The notes: generated from the letters alone by a model not told the origin. A stretch of 64,000 nucleotides of DNA from Hirudinaria manillensis (GCA_034509925.1 CM067532.1:6512142-6576141), one strand, 5' to 3'; shown: positions 48,101-61,200, numbered from the stretch's first letter. Translations and numbers: made by a program.

Positions 48101-49300
48101 ATTTTCAAGATAAAAATTCAAAGTTAAAAGCTTCAATTACATTAAGATTATATGGGTTTTTAAGCGCGTCTCTCCCTACGATGATAAATGACAGGGCGAT
48201 TTTGAATGAACCACCAGTGGTACCAGGAAGTAAGTGACGATGATGATGCGGGTGGACAAGTTGAGCGACAAGATGACTGAGTGAGTGAGTGAGTGAGTGA
48301 GTGAGTGAGTGAGTGAGTAGGCGAATGGTTGAGATCACAGGAGAGAGTGAGAGAGAGAGAGAGAGAGAGAGTAATAAAGAGTGGCGCGTCCGATCGAATT
48401 GATCAAGTTCTCCTGGCGAGTGTTAGGACTTGTTAGGGCTTGGACCCCAACCCTACTTTTACAACGACATGCCTCGTGCTCCAACCATTGAAAATGGTTT
48501 TCAATTACAACAACCTATTCAACGACTACAGCAACAATAACAATAAATGCAACAGTTGATGACACTTCTCATCTTGCGACAATGAATCCTCTGCATTGGT
48601 TACCAATTGCTCTCATGATTGGACCTCATTGTGCCAGAGGTGAGGCATGTTTAAGTATGTATAATTAATTTTAATTTTAAATTTATTAATTAAATTAATT
48701 AATTAATGTTGTAATTTATTAGAAAAATGTTCAATCGATGTCTTAAATAGAGCTTTACTTTCTGCTTTTATGAGCTACAAGGTTTATAATGAATATTCAT
48801 TACCTATTCAAATGCTTATGTTACGCAACTAATTATGCTAATTATGTTAATCTCTTTCACTCATTTATTCATAAATGACGATGATGACGACGGCCTCTGC
48901 GATAATGAAACTTATTGAAAATGACTGTAAAAGTGATGATATTTACGAATGGAAAAATAAAACATTGATGACCTTATCGTCATTATCATTGGTGATGTTG
49001 GTGTCAACAGGTCATCGTTGTTTTTGCTGTTGTTGTTGTTGTTGCTGTTGTTGCAACAACCAGCGATTTTGTTTTACAACACCATGTAGAAAACATCATT
49101 TGAAAGACTGCAAACTTAAACTTAAAACAAACACATTTGCCGAAGCAATAAAGTTTAAAATTTTTGTTGGTCTGGTGCCAAGGCATTAAGATTATTCATG
49201 AGAAGCTCTACTAGGGCGAGGACATAAAACATGTCGTGAGAGGGTTAGCAACTTGGCTGCTGTTTTCCAAAGTCACACACCGCCAAAAATAAATTGCCAG
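45131..49300. other. Intergenic DNA with simple repeats, no supported gene
   Basis: The block mixes AT-rich DNA with GC-richer patches (about 45550-46080 and 46780-47850). Possible splice-bounded open segments (for example around 47008-47102) are not recognisable proteins. Open frames such as 46089-46469 (minus) show no domain. I see no tRNA or other RNA gene. Confidence 0.45.
48274..48372. repeat. GAGT and GA microsatellites
   Basis: A GAGT tetranucleotide run (about 48274-48318) is followed after 20 bp by a GA dinucleotide run (about 48341-48372). Confidence 0.9.
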
Positions 49301-50013
49301 TCTTTTCTGGTTCCTTCCCCCCTGTTGGCAGTCGTTGTTGACGTGAAATGCCGACCGTTTCGAAAGCCGGTGCTGTCGCACGAACGCCGACGGCAATAAA
49401 AGTCGCACCGAAACGCCGGCAGCTATGATTTAAGAATTAACAATTCTTTGCTTATCTCCGATTGTTTCACGACTTTTTAGATTCACTCCACAAGTTGTAC
49501 GTTCTTCGTTTCCAAACGAAGCCAGTAATGAATTTTCATTTCACTGCTTATGGAAGTTCATTTGGAAATTCTTTTCCATCTTGTTTTAGCACACGACAAT
49601 TCCAGGAATGTCGTTCGGATTTCTCGGTTTAATCAGGGTTTTATTGCCTCAACCGGTCTCCAGTATGTCGTGTCGGTAGATAAATTGCCAGTATTTAGTT
49701 GCTTCGTCATCCAGCATCGTGTCTGCCCCATTGGAGTCCTCAATTTCGACCGAAGTCTCCCATAAAAACCGAAGTCACCCTCCTCCGAAACTGGGAAGAA
49801 TTCCGGTGGCTCCTTTGCTCGAGAAATACACGGATTCCCCCCTCATAAGTCATCGTTTGAGAGGAGCAGCTGCGAGGTCGCGCACACATTTCATTGACTT
49901 ATTGTCAGAAACTTGAGGCTGTCCTGAAGTACCTTCTCTTTGCAGACCCACCGATGTGGTCTCTCCGCGTCCCTTCTCCCCTTCAGATTTACAGATCCCC
50001 GTTCGGCATTCCA

Positions 50014-50027
50014 GTTTCCATGGAGAC
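50014..50027. promoter_or_regulatory. X-box-like palindrome (possible RFX site), copy 1
   Basis: GTTTCCATGGAGAC fits the RFX X-box pattern RYYNYY-N2-RRNRAC. The motif and about 10 bases after it recur near-identically at 51089. A weaker relative, GTCGCCATAGAAAT, lies at 50107-50120. Function is inferred from the motif only. Confidence 0.45.
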
Positions 50028-51088
50028 GGCATTTAGATTCAGGTCGACATTATCATAATGAATAAACAGCTTTTTATTAAATGCAGACTGGAGAAGAAGA
50101 ATAAACGTCGCCATAGAAATTACACGAGCCGCGGAAATAGGTGCGCGGCTCCCTCTTTATGTCCATTGTATTCCAGTTCGTCAGTGCTTTCTCCATAAAA
50201 GATTTTCATTTTTCCATCCATTTCCCGGCGCTGCCCGGAATGGGATTCAGGAGTTGACAGCAAATCCATGTCTTCTTTTCTTTGTTTACGTTTTTGCTCA
50301 GCGACATGTACTCTATTAAAATCTTTTCCCATCGACTGACCGCAATTTTTATATCGACTGGAAGCCAGTCTTTACGACCAGTTCCGAGTTTATTCGGTAT
50401 TTAGTCGCCTTTCCGCGCACCCAGTCGACTCCTGATTGAGGCAACTTTTCCCACATACGTTTCTCCGTCCGAATCATAAAACAATCATAATTTCCAATGC
50501 CTGCGCGCTTAATAACGCTTTATGCTCTTTTGAGAATGTGTTTGCTTAGAAGTGCTGGCTTTTCGACTCTTCGACTTTTACGACTATCTGCGGAGAATAT
50601 CGACTGTACTCGGCCAGGTTTTTGTGATCAGAACTCTGCAGGTTTATTTCCCGAGTGCTGAGCTCAACACTGAGACGCGGAGAGCATGTTGGTCGCAGTT
50701 TTATGGATCCATTTTTCGTTTTATGCCAGCTTTATACCGGTCGGTTCATTGGTCGGGAGACAATATTTTAACCCAGGTAGGGAGCGAGTCCGGGTAACTT
50801 CATTGCCGTGGACGTCCATGCAGATAAAAATGTTCCTACGCCTCCCCTCAATACGGTACTGCTTTATAGCCGGGGGAGTGTGTTTTTTAGCATCGGCGTA
50901 GGGTTATAGAACCCATCACGGTGTCGACGTAAATCGTGCAAGCGGAGTTTACGACGTGAGAAATGCAAAGCGGAATCCTGATACGTGAGATTGGTCAAAA
51001 ATGAAGGCTATTAATTCAGCCATCCCTACGTCTCTTCTTCGCAGAAAGAGAAGCAGACATTCATTCTCCTTTCTCCCGCGTGGCAACC

Positions 51089-51102
51089 GTTTCCATGGAG
51101 AC
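51089..51102. promoter_or_regulatory. X-box-like palindrome (possible RFX site), copy 2
   Basis: Identical 14-bp core to the site at 50014. The next ten bases match except for one C/T difference. It lies about 210 bp upstream of the first recognised coding exon of the lectin-receptor gene. Confidence 0.45.
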
Positions 51103-51309
51103 GGTATTTAGAAAAAAAAACCACATCGCTTTGTGAACTTCGAGGAAGCAGAACAGAGAATGAAAAATGTATTTATCAAGAATTGCAAAATAATTTCTCT
51201 CTACGAATTATATTCAAAAATAAATTTTCTACGAATTATATTTTTAGTAATGCCCGAAAAATAATATTTTTGCGAATTTATTTTTAGTATTTAGTAAATT
51301 ATCTTCTAG

Positions 51310-53508
51310 AAATGGATGGAGAATACTGCGACACTGAGACTTTCAGAGCGGAATGCGGTGACAACGAAGTCATAGTCATGAAGAGGGCCTCGTACGGACG
51401 CATGAAGCTGGGCAGGTGCATTGAGATGGGACTCGGTCACTTGGGCTGCTTCAGGGACGTTCTTCACATTCTCGACAGAAGGTCAGCAACTTGCACTCGA
51501 GTGAACTCAAGTCTTCAAGAAACAAATAAAACATTAAAAAATACAAACAAAATAAAACCCTTCAACGAAAAAAAATCAATCATCAGATATGCCGAGATAT
51601 CAAACCATTCCCCATCAATTTATGCCGTTTTCAGGTGCTCTGGCAAAAGAGTCTGCGAGATACGCATCCCAGACGCCGAACTAGAGAGCACTCGACCGTG
51701 TCTGAAGGAACTGAAAACTTACCTGGATGGAAGCTTCACCTGCCAATCAGGCATGGAGTCGATAATTTCCAACGCGAGACAATCGAAGACAAGCAAACAG
51801 GATTCGTGAATGTTTTTCCTCCACCACTTTTCCGCTCATCGATCGCCCATCACACCGACGATTTGCACCACGTGACCCCATATTGATCACCGACGCGCTG
51901 GGTGCAAATAAATGTCTCTCTCCCATCACCAACTTATCCATCCAGCCGCCCATTCATTCACTCATCCATTCACTCGTCCGTCCGTCCGCTCATTCATTCA
52001 TTCTTGCATACATCAATTATCTCGAGGTTTGGCGCCATGTGTCCTCCTAAGCCTCTGAAAGGAAAACAATTGACTCGTTTTTAATCACATTCCTGTAAAC
52101 ATCGTAAAATAAAAAGCTTCTGACGACTTAAATATTAACGAAACATTTAATTCCACCCTGCAGTCGCTTCTTTCCACATTTCCGAGTCCTCGTGTCCGTC
52201 GTGGAACTTCAGCTTAACACCTGGAAAACCTCAGATATTCATCTCCAACGTCGGCTTTTTCCAGGCGCTATCCATGCTGTTGAGAAGCCACGCATCCTGC
52301 TTCTTTCCAGCGACACCTGCTCCACAAAATGCCGAAGATTTCTTTTCGTCTTCCATCGACGGAACGATGTTTGCACCGGGTTTGTTGCATCCCTTCGTAG
52401 GAACGACGACTCCAGGCCACTTTCCAGGACAACTTCCTGCCATCTTCGTAAGCGCATCCCCGGGTCAAATCATAAACGCCACTCTCATTGACTTTGCCTA
52501 CTACAAAACTCCGTCAAACATCACTTCCAAGAAACTCAAAGTCCATCACAGTTACTTCCAGAACAAGCAGCACCACATGAAGCCACCCAGAACCCGCCCC
52601 GAACCCATGGGTGGTGGCAATGGGGTCATCACAAGGTCCAAGAGACACCAGGAATCAGGGGGAGCGTGGTCGAAACCAAGCGAAGAGCAGTCGTGCAGGA
52701 GATACGCCTACCTGCTCGACATCAGCACCGGTTCAGCCAAGGATCTTGTCGTCTGCCAGCAGCGCATCTCGAACGTTTTCGTCTCGAAAGGTCACCAGGT
52801 CAAACTGGTAATGGAATCAGGAGATTTGCAATCGGGCGACGGAGAGGCAGGCGACAGATTCATCTTGAAGTTCGAAGGTAAGCGATTCGTTGCGGATTTT
52901 TATTCCTCCTCCTCCTCCTCCTCATTATCTTCCTCATCATCATCTTCCTTCTCCTCCTTCTCATTATCTTCCTCATCATCATCTTCCTCCTCTTCCTCGT
53001 GCGAAGAGGAAATCTAAAGAAAATATCTTCGGATTAACCGGAAAACATCTGACGAGACTTTTAAAGAATGCAGGACGAGAAACCGATGTCATCAATTCTC
53101 GTGCACGGCGATGAAAACAACCTGCAAATAACCGACCGTGACTTCATCCGGCGTGCCGGTCGTCATTGGTCAGGGGTTTTTGCCTACGTGGTCCACGTGT
53201 GAACGCCTGGAATGCTTTCCAGAAGCATCGGGGCGCATTAAGGACCTCCTAAGAAGCTTAAAATGGAGTGATGTGACGATGTGAAGGAGAATATTTCGCA
53301 ACAAATTGAATTTTTAATGGCGGATCATCGCGCATTGATCTTCAGAGTTTTAAATAACTCCATGCACTCGGATGGATGGATGGATAGAGGGATGGATGGA
53401 GCAAGGGGCGGATGAATTAATCAAATGCAAGAACTAATGGAGTGATGAATGAGTGGATTTTTTGGTTGAACAGGTGGATGCGTGAATGGAATGATTAATA
53501 AACGAATA

Positions 53509-53545
<37 letters not shown>

Positions 53546-56500
53546 ATGGATGGATGGATGGATGGATGGATGGATGGATGGATGGATGGATGGATGGATG
53601 GATGGATGGATGGATGGATGGATGGATGGATGGATGGATGGATGGATGGATGGATGGATGGATGGATGGATGGATGGATGGATGGATGGATGGATGGATG
53701 GATGGATGGATGGATGGATGGATGGATGGATGGATGGATGGATGGATGGATGGATGGATGGATGGATGGATGGATGGATGGATGGATGGATGGATGGATG
53801 GATGGATGGAAGGATTGATTGAATGATGGAGTGATGAATGGATGGATGGATTGATGGATGGATGGATGGATGGATTGATGGATGGATGGATTGATGGATG
53901 GATGGATGGATGGATGGATGGATGGATGGATGGATGGATGGATGGATGGATGGATGGATGGATGGATGGATGGATGGATGGATGGATGGATGGATGGATG
54001 GATGGATGGATGGATGGATGGATGGATGGATGGATGGATGGATGGATGGATGGATGGATGGATGGATGGATGGATGGATGGATGGATGGATGGATGGATG
54101 GATGGATGGATGGATGGATGGATGGATGGATGGATGGATGGATGGATGGATGGATGGATGGATGGATGGATGGATGGATGGATGGATGGATGGATGGATG
54201 GATGGATGGACAGACGAAGAGACGATTATGCAATTGAAAGAAAGGACAGGGATAGAATGAGTCCAAGTCCGAACCATCTTTGCAGTTTCGTTGGACCATC
54301 AATCCAATGAACGTAATTTATGGAAACAGGGCCTTCAATAACCGACAATAAAAATCATTTTCTGATTATTTCCCAGTCGATTAAGCAATAAAAAAGAGGA
54401 GGATGAAATTAATATTTCAAGAGGGCAAATAAATTATATCTCGAATAATTGCTGCATGATTTTCATTCATTTTCATACTTTCAGGTTTCCAGCGAAGTGA
54501 TTAAAATCTATATGTTGTTTTCGATGCCCTTGCTTTTGTTATGGATTGTTATGGCTCCTCTAGGCATTAATAGTAATCATCATTAGTGTCGTCGTCGTCG
54601 TCGTCACTATCGTCATCGTCGTCGTCATCATCGTCGTCGTCGTCACCACGACTTCCTTCTCTCTATCACGAAGTTGGAAAATATCTTTGAGAAGCAGCAG
54701 AAAGTATTTCGCTTAAATCAGAAAGTTTTTCATCTGATGACGTCACAGGGGAATGTTTTACGCGCATGTCCGACGTCGTCTGCTGAGCTCATTACGGGAG
54801 GGACCCACCCCCACCCCGCCGGTGTATCGATATCATTATCATAATCGACACATGATCTTCGTCGTCGTCGTCATCACTCTTTGAACATCGTCGTCGTCAT
54901 CATCTTCGTCAGCGTCATCATCGTCACGTGATAATGTGACTGTAATGCTTCATTGCACTAGATTGGTTCATCCAATAAAGCACGTTGGATTGGAGACATT
55001 TTGTTCCATTTTATCGTTTTTAATCAGCAATTTAATGTTTTGATTTCACGGAAGAATTTGATGTTCTTGATGAACTTTCCTTCAAAACATTTTCTTTCGA
55101 ATCACCTGCAAAATGCAAATCCATTGATTTTTTTTTTCATTGTTTATATTTCCAAAAACTAAGAACATCTTTTTTATTTTAAATATCTATTTAATCCATC
55201 TAATTAAGTAATCTAATAAAAAACTATTCGTTACGTTGTAACAAGTAATCGATAATATTGATTGAAATCTAAGTAACGACGAGTCAATCGTGACATGACA
55301 ACAGAGTTTCAACATTCAGAATCAAACGTCACAAGACGACTTATTGGAAGAACATCCTCAGCAACCCGCGTCATTCGTTTGCCTCAACTTAAAGCGCATA
55401 AATGCGACTGCTTTGCGCAGGTGTCCCTTAATGCGCTAATGCTGTCGAGGCGGGAGGTCGATCAGACGTCAAAGCGTATTAAAGGTTGACATGCAAGTCA
55501 CCATTTATCCACACATACGCGTCATGTGGCTAGACGGCTCGTGGGTTTCATTTTCCTCGACGTCTCCTCGTCGTCTTAGCATGTCATCAACTCTGGCTTG
55601 AAAATAGGAATCATAATAAAACAATAATTATAAGACAATAATTATTTCCATATTTTCTTCATATTTCCTTCGTTTTTCATTCGTCTCGTTTTCGACATTG
55701 AAATTAACTAATGAAATTCTTCCAGCATGACGAAGTGCTTCTGGAAGCGAACGTCCGAAAGGAAATTTATCGACTGGAACTTATGGAAAATCTTCTCCAT
55801 CTCTTAATCGATGCTCGCCTCTCTAATCCGATTGACCTGAGCAATCGTCCCCGCTAACTCCATTTGCTTTCAAGTGTCAAGTAAAAAGGTTGCTCGTCTA
55901 AATTAACCGGCTTTTTTTTGTTCTTTTCCATGCTCAGCGCTCGGCTGCTCGGACCCTCAGTACCTGGAAAACCTGGTGTGGTTCCGGAGAAAATCCCCCT
56001 TCCTCGGAGTCATGGGATGTCACTTCGAGAAAGTCACGTGGTCGATCATGTGCAACGATTCTCATTGGTCGGGAGTTGATAGAGCGTGTCCCTCTGGTGA
56101 GTGAAAAAGAAACATAACATCGCTGACGTCATCTTTCACGTTCACGTGACTAACGACTAGGAAATGGCGACAAGCGCCCATCCGTGATGGCAGAAAAATG
56201 TTCATTTCAGCGACGACGACCACAACTACTACCACGACTACAGTCGCGACCTTCCGATCCACCACCAAGACCGCTCACCAAACGATCCACCAAAAGCCCA
56301 TGAAGCCACCATCCAGGACTCCGATTGGATCCTCCCCTGACAAGAATTACTCCGTTCACAGATTCTACGAGTACTACGTCGACGATGCCAGCGGCAGATT
56401 CTACGACGTCGTCGGCGAAGACGAGCAGAGAGCAAGTTTCGATCGTAATGCACTTTTAAAGCAACTTAAACAATGGACGATTCATTTATTTACTCCGAGC

Positions 56501-57293
56501 GAACAAAAGCGAGCAGAAAATCGGTCCGGCAATCTTTGCACCGATGAAGCAAATAGGAGGGAAATAAAGCACGGAAAAGGGGGATGCTTTGTTCCGCCTA
56601 TTGATAATTCAGTGCTTATCAATGAACATAAATTCATTCGAAGATTCCTTTGTCAGCTCCAGACTGACAGATTGCTGCCTCATTCTCTCTGACGGTCGCT
56701 TTTTTGTGTGATAAATATTGTTGCGATCTATTTGATTTACAGTTAATGTTATGTCATGCAGTGATGATGACGACGACGATGATGATGATAATGATAAGAA
56801 CTACTAGGACAACGACAACGACGATGACGGTGGAGATGAAGGTTGTTGTTGTTGTTAACAGATAACCATTTGTTTCAGTCGTGGCTTCAGTGATGCTCAT
56901 CGTGGCAACGTTCATCCTCGTCGTCCTCATCTTCATCGCCATCCGCAGATTGAAGCCGTGAGTAACGATTGGCCGTCTGATTCGATTTCGTTGCGAATCA
57001 ATTTTCAGTCGAAAATCTTTTCCAGTCGAAATCAAGACGTCGGAGAGCAGGAAGAGTCTCCATCGAGTGGAAAGATGACGAAACAGTGCCAACTGCTGGC
57101 AACTACCGACGGCAGTCACGTCTTGTTGTCCGATTACGAAAACAAACAGATGCTTTGCTGTGGCGTAGTCGGAGCCAATCAACTCTTTCCCGCTCAACTC
57201 TCGTCGTCGTCTGCTTTGAACAACTCGTCCTACAACGGAAAGTATAATCTCGACGCGCACGATAAGAACCACAGGACAATCAACCACTCTTGA
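51310..57293 (+). CDS. Type I membrane protein with SUEL lectin and CUB-like domains (5' end missing)
   Basis: Recognised exons: 51310-51481, 51635-~51750, 52164-52877, 55938-56096, 56211-56444, 56879-56957 and 57026-57293, about 580 residues. Exons 1-2 form a galactose-binding SUEL lectin domain: [39 protein letters not shown], then a closing FTC. Exon 3 looks like a CUB-like domain ([33 protein letters not shown]) interrupted by a long low-complexity insert. Exon 4 is a Cys/Trp module ([22 protein letters not shown]) and exon 5 a Thr-rich stalk. Exon 6 is the membrane helix ([22 protein letters not shown]) and exon 7 a ~90-residue cytoplasmic tail. It is probably a cell-surface adhesion or guidance receptor, loosely comparable to EVA-1-type SUEL proteins. 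The first ATG (51312) follows an acceptor-like AG and lacks a signal peptide, so at least one 5' exon is missing. The exon 2 donor may be GC rather than GT. Confidence 0.82.
52903..53000. repeat. TCC/TCA-rich tract with an internal duplication
   Basis: A pyrimidine-rich run just after the exon 3 donor of the lectin-receptor gene, containing two copies of a ~26-bp CATTATCTTCC...-type unit. It makes the Ser-rich open frame reading through the intron. Confidence 0.85.
53510..54210. repeat. (ATGG)n array in the large intron of the lectin-receptor gene
   Basis: ATGG units run almost pure from ~53510 to 53809. They are broken by ~30 bp of GATT/GAGTG variants, then continue from ~53836 (with three TTGATGG variants) to 54210. 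Lies in the 3060-bp intron between exons 3 and 4. It reads open in all frames and is not coding. Confidence 0.97.
54586..54660. repeat. GTC/GTCATC trinucleotide tract
   Basis: Degenerate GTC repeat in the same intron, with similar shorter runs near 54860-54925. A TGACGTCA CRE-like core lies at about 54738. Confidence 0.85.
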
Positions 57294-57341
57294 ACAACCT
57301 TTTCATTCTTTCTTTCCTCGTTCGTTCCTCGTCCAGAAATT

Positions 57342-57347
57342 AATAAA
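57342..57347 (+). terminator. Polyadenylation signal of the lectin-receptor gene
   Basis: AATAAA lies 49 bp after the stop codon, implying a short 3' UTR that ends roughly 150 bp before the CCAT array. Confidence 0.7.
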
Positions 57348-57520
57348 CAGTTTTTGATTTCAAAATCATGGATCCATTTCGAAATTCTAAATTCATTTCA
57401 TGTGCACCAGATGGCACTGTAATCGAGTAAGTGGGATGGCAGCAAAGTTATGGAATTGTTAATTGTTTTGTATGGTTTGTCCACTCCATTTAAGCCCATC
57501 CCCGCTTAAGACGGACTGCC

Positions 57521-58226
57521 CATCCATCCATCCATCCATCCATCCATCCATCCATCCATCCATCCATCCATCCATCCATCCATCCATCCATCCATCCATC
57601 CATCCATCCATCCATCCATCCATCCATCCATCCATCCATCCATCCATCCATCCATCCATCCATCCATCCATCCATCCATCCATCCATCCATCCATCCATC
57701 CATCCATCCATCCATCCATCCATCCATCCATCCATCCATCCATCCATCCATCCATCCATCCATCCATCCATCCATCCATCCATCCATCCATCCATCCATC
57801 CATCCATCCATCCATCCATCCATCCATCCATCCATCCATCCATCCATCCATCCATCCATCCATCCATCCATCCATCCATCCATCCATCCATCCATCCATC
57901 CATCCATCCATCCATCCATCCATCCATCCATCCATCCATCCATCCATCCATCCATCCATCCATCCATCCATCCATCCATCCATCCATCCATCCATCCATC
58001 CATCCATCCATCCATCCATCCATCCATCCATCCATCCATCCATCCATCCATCCATCCATCCATCCATCCATCCATCCATCCATCCATCCATCCATCCATC
58101 CATCCATCCATCCATCCATCCATCCATCCATCCATCCATCCATCCATCCATCCATCCATCCATCCATCCATCCATCCATCCATCCATCCATCCATCCATC
58201 CATCCATCCATCCATCCATCCATCCA
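57521..58226. repeat. Pure 706-bp (CCAT)n array
   Basis: About 176 uninterrupted tetranucleotide units with no visible substitution. It is the reverse complement of the intronic ATGG array at 53510-54210. The several 230-300-residue open frames across it on both strands are artefacts. Confidence 0.98.
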
Positions 58227-61200
58227 CACCGTCAATTTCCAGCTCGAATTCGCCAAACTCATCGTATTCTTTTCTGAAAATTCGGATCTTCCAAGGGAGC
58301 TTTCGTTTTTTCTCCATCCAGCGCTTGTGAGTGGCTCGTGATTTTATCAAAGACAACTTCCGGAGTCTCCTTCTCCAGGGAATCCTTAAATTGCAGCGAA
58401 TTTCCATAAAACCTTGACCGAGCGCTCTTAACCGGTTTTTAGCTTAAATTTGTTTGCCTTTGTGACACCTAAAAAAAGAGTAGAATTAAACATTCCTCGG
58501 CCAAACTTATGTAAGGACCGGATGTTTTTCAGGAGAAATCTGAATGCAATTGGCAACTCCAGGTCACTTTCCATGAGCAGCTTTTCATGTCCCCAACAAT
58601 CGACGCGGAAGCTTCGCTCGCCCGGAAAAGCTGCCAAGAATTATTTTCGCGAGTCCACTAAAGTGAATAAATAAAAAAAAACTTTTCTCTATTAATGCCA
58701 TAAAAAAGAGTTTTGAAAATTATTTTCTGCATAAATTAAGTAAAACACGGAAAATTATATTTTATTACTCGGCTCATGAGTTTGGTATGCCAAGCGGCAG
58801 ATAATCGTTCGACAGATGGCACACGCTGGAGGACCCTCGGAAGAAATTTTTTCAAGGGGAATGAACTCCATGGCTTGGAGCATGAAATATTAACTGCTGC
58901 AGGATGTTGCACAATATTTCCTCGTGTTGTTTTCAACACAACACCCTTCAATTTACACCTGTGGCCAACTGGGAGATACATCAACGAGGGCTGAGTCCGA
59001 GTAATTTCAGACATAACTGGCCAGTTAAATTGAACGGTTTTATAATAAACGGCTTCCTTCCTCTCCAAAGACGACATTCTTGCTTGTTTATTTTGCCATA
59101 AATTTCATTTTTTAGGCTAAAAATTTTAATTTTTTACCTGAAATTTTTGAAGCCTCAGCGTTGGCCTGGAGTTAATGGTTGGTTGGTCGTTCAGTGGAAG
59201 TTCAGTGACACGATTTATTGTTTTTCTGATAGTTTACTGTCGATAATCATGCTATTAAATGTTGATTATTATTTAAAAATTGAGTTAATAAATTAATTTA
59301 ATAAATTTTATTTGCCAATAAATAAATTTAATGTCAGTCTAATTTTGACTTTTAACTTAGAACAGGTTGTTTAATGACTAATACATTTTGAATCACGTCG
59401 CGAAAATTATGTAAAATAAAGCCTGGCGAATATTTTGTAAACTTTGAATTTCCCGTGAATGAATTATAAATAAATATTTTAATGATCTTGAAAATAGATT
59501 GCTATTACCTCTTTCGACAAGATAGAAACTTCTAAGTACTACTTTATTTATGAGCTGTTAGTTGTAAAGATATTGTAAATTGCCAGCATGATTAAATCGT
59601 GTTAATACTTGTTTAATTAAAATAATAAATGACTGTTTACATTAATTAATCAATTAATTATGGCAAATAATCGTTTGTGACCTTTTGGATATTTCTAGAA
59701 CTTCTATCTAATAAGAATCTCTTGAAAGTTGAAAGTTCGGGGGAAGTTGAACTGAGAATGTACTGGGTAGATCCTGCAAGTAACTTGTTGTTAACTCCAA
59801 ATTTATTTATTTATATTTTAAAATTTATTTATTTATATTTTATTTGTCAGAACAATCCAATGACCACTTATGCATTTTAAACTCCAAATCGCAATAAAAA
59901 TTCATCTGAAAGGTAAATAAATAAATAAATATTAAGAGATAACGTTTAACGAAGTTCTATTATTGAGTCAATAAAGGAGTGTTTTATTAAAATACTATAT
60001 TATTTAGTCTCCTTAAACCGCAGTAAAATTACAATCAACATTTCTCAGAAGCCAGAAGATGTGGTAATATTTTGTTTTTTTTGTCTTGATGATATGCTGA
60101 TTTGAATTTTGTGATAGCACAAGTCGAAATAATCGCTTTTTGCATTAATTATTTCCGGAGACAGTCCTAACAGATCACTTTGAAACCTTTGCAAAACAAA
60201 AGAAAAATCTGTTCTTAGCCACGTTATTATTGCTTTGAGTAATTATGGGTGGTCAAAAGGGTGGATGGTGGGCGATAAAAGATCATTTTTAAATGCGAGG
60301 GCAGAGACTGATATTATTTGCGATTTAAAAAAAAAAACAAACATTAGAATTATCAAAATCATTACGAACCGAACTACAAAGATACAAAGACAAATAGATT
60401 GATTGAACCGTGAATGTTACTTTGGCATATAGGTTGTTATTTAAGTTTAATATTTTTAATTTAATTTTTTTTAATTTAATTTTTTAATTTAAACCTCTTT
60501 TGAGCTTCATGGGACCCCTCAGAATACCTATCCTGTCCCGGGGTAGACCGCCCCTTTGCGACGTCACTGGATGTACTTCATGTTCAAATGCAAGTACCTA
60601 AAATCGGTGTTCGAATACAAATACAAGTACCACGTACATCATCTCTACTTCTCAAAAGTCTTGTACGATGCGATAATATTTCTTTTTTCTTTTGTTTTCC
60701 TTCTGATTTGTAATTACTGAACTTAATTCAATTAAAACAAATATAATAAATAGACCACAAAAGATTTAAAATTAATGAATTTCAAAATCAATCGGTAGGT
60801 GTCAGCATTAAGCATTAAAAAGAATTCTAACGTGTCCACTCCCAGGACAGTTTCGTTGTCAATCATTTTGAGGCTTTTAAAACTTTTAATATATTTTATT
60901 TTACTTATTTAATTATTCATTCAATTATTTATTCGTTTATTTATTCATTTATTTATTTATTTTGTTTAAAGATTGTGAATAACTTCCTTTCGATTTTGAT
61001 TCGATAAGAATTTGAAATTGGGTCATCAAATCTTTTAATAGAGCATTTTTATGGTGTTTATAAGAAATAAATTCAATTTAATTTGTATAAAATAAAAATC
61101 ATTTTAAATTTAAAACCAGCAATTTCTAAATTGTATCACAAAAGGTGCTAAGGTTCACGTAATGTGACCGAATAATCACGAATTGGAATCCGAATTTGCA

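Larger units (their letters stand above)
49301..51309. other. GC-richer non-coding region upstream of the lectin-receptor exons
   Basis: No ORF is convincing. The block is GC-richer than most intergenic DNA here and contains two X-box-like palindromes (listed separately). A signal-peptide exon and the promoter of the lectin-receptor gene are expected in or beyond this block, but I could not identify them. Confidence 0.45.

Noticed and set aside
53342..54210. Regular tandem repeats considered as a CRISPR array
   Set aside because: No unique spacers between repeats; it is a eukaryotic microsatellite.
53482..58407. Several 100-300-residue open frames of MDGW or SIHP repeats on both strands
   Set aside because: They are translations of a stop-free tetranucleotide repeat; all frames are open equally and there is no other coding evidence.
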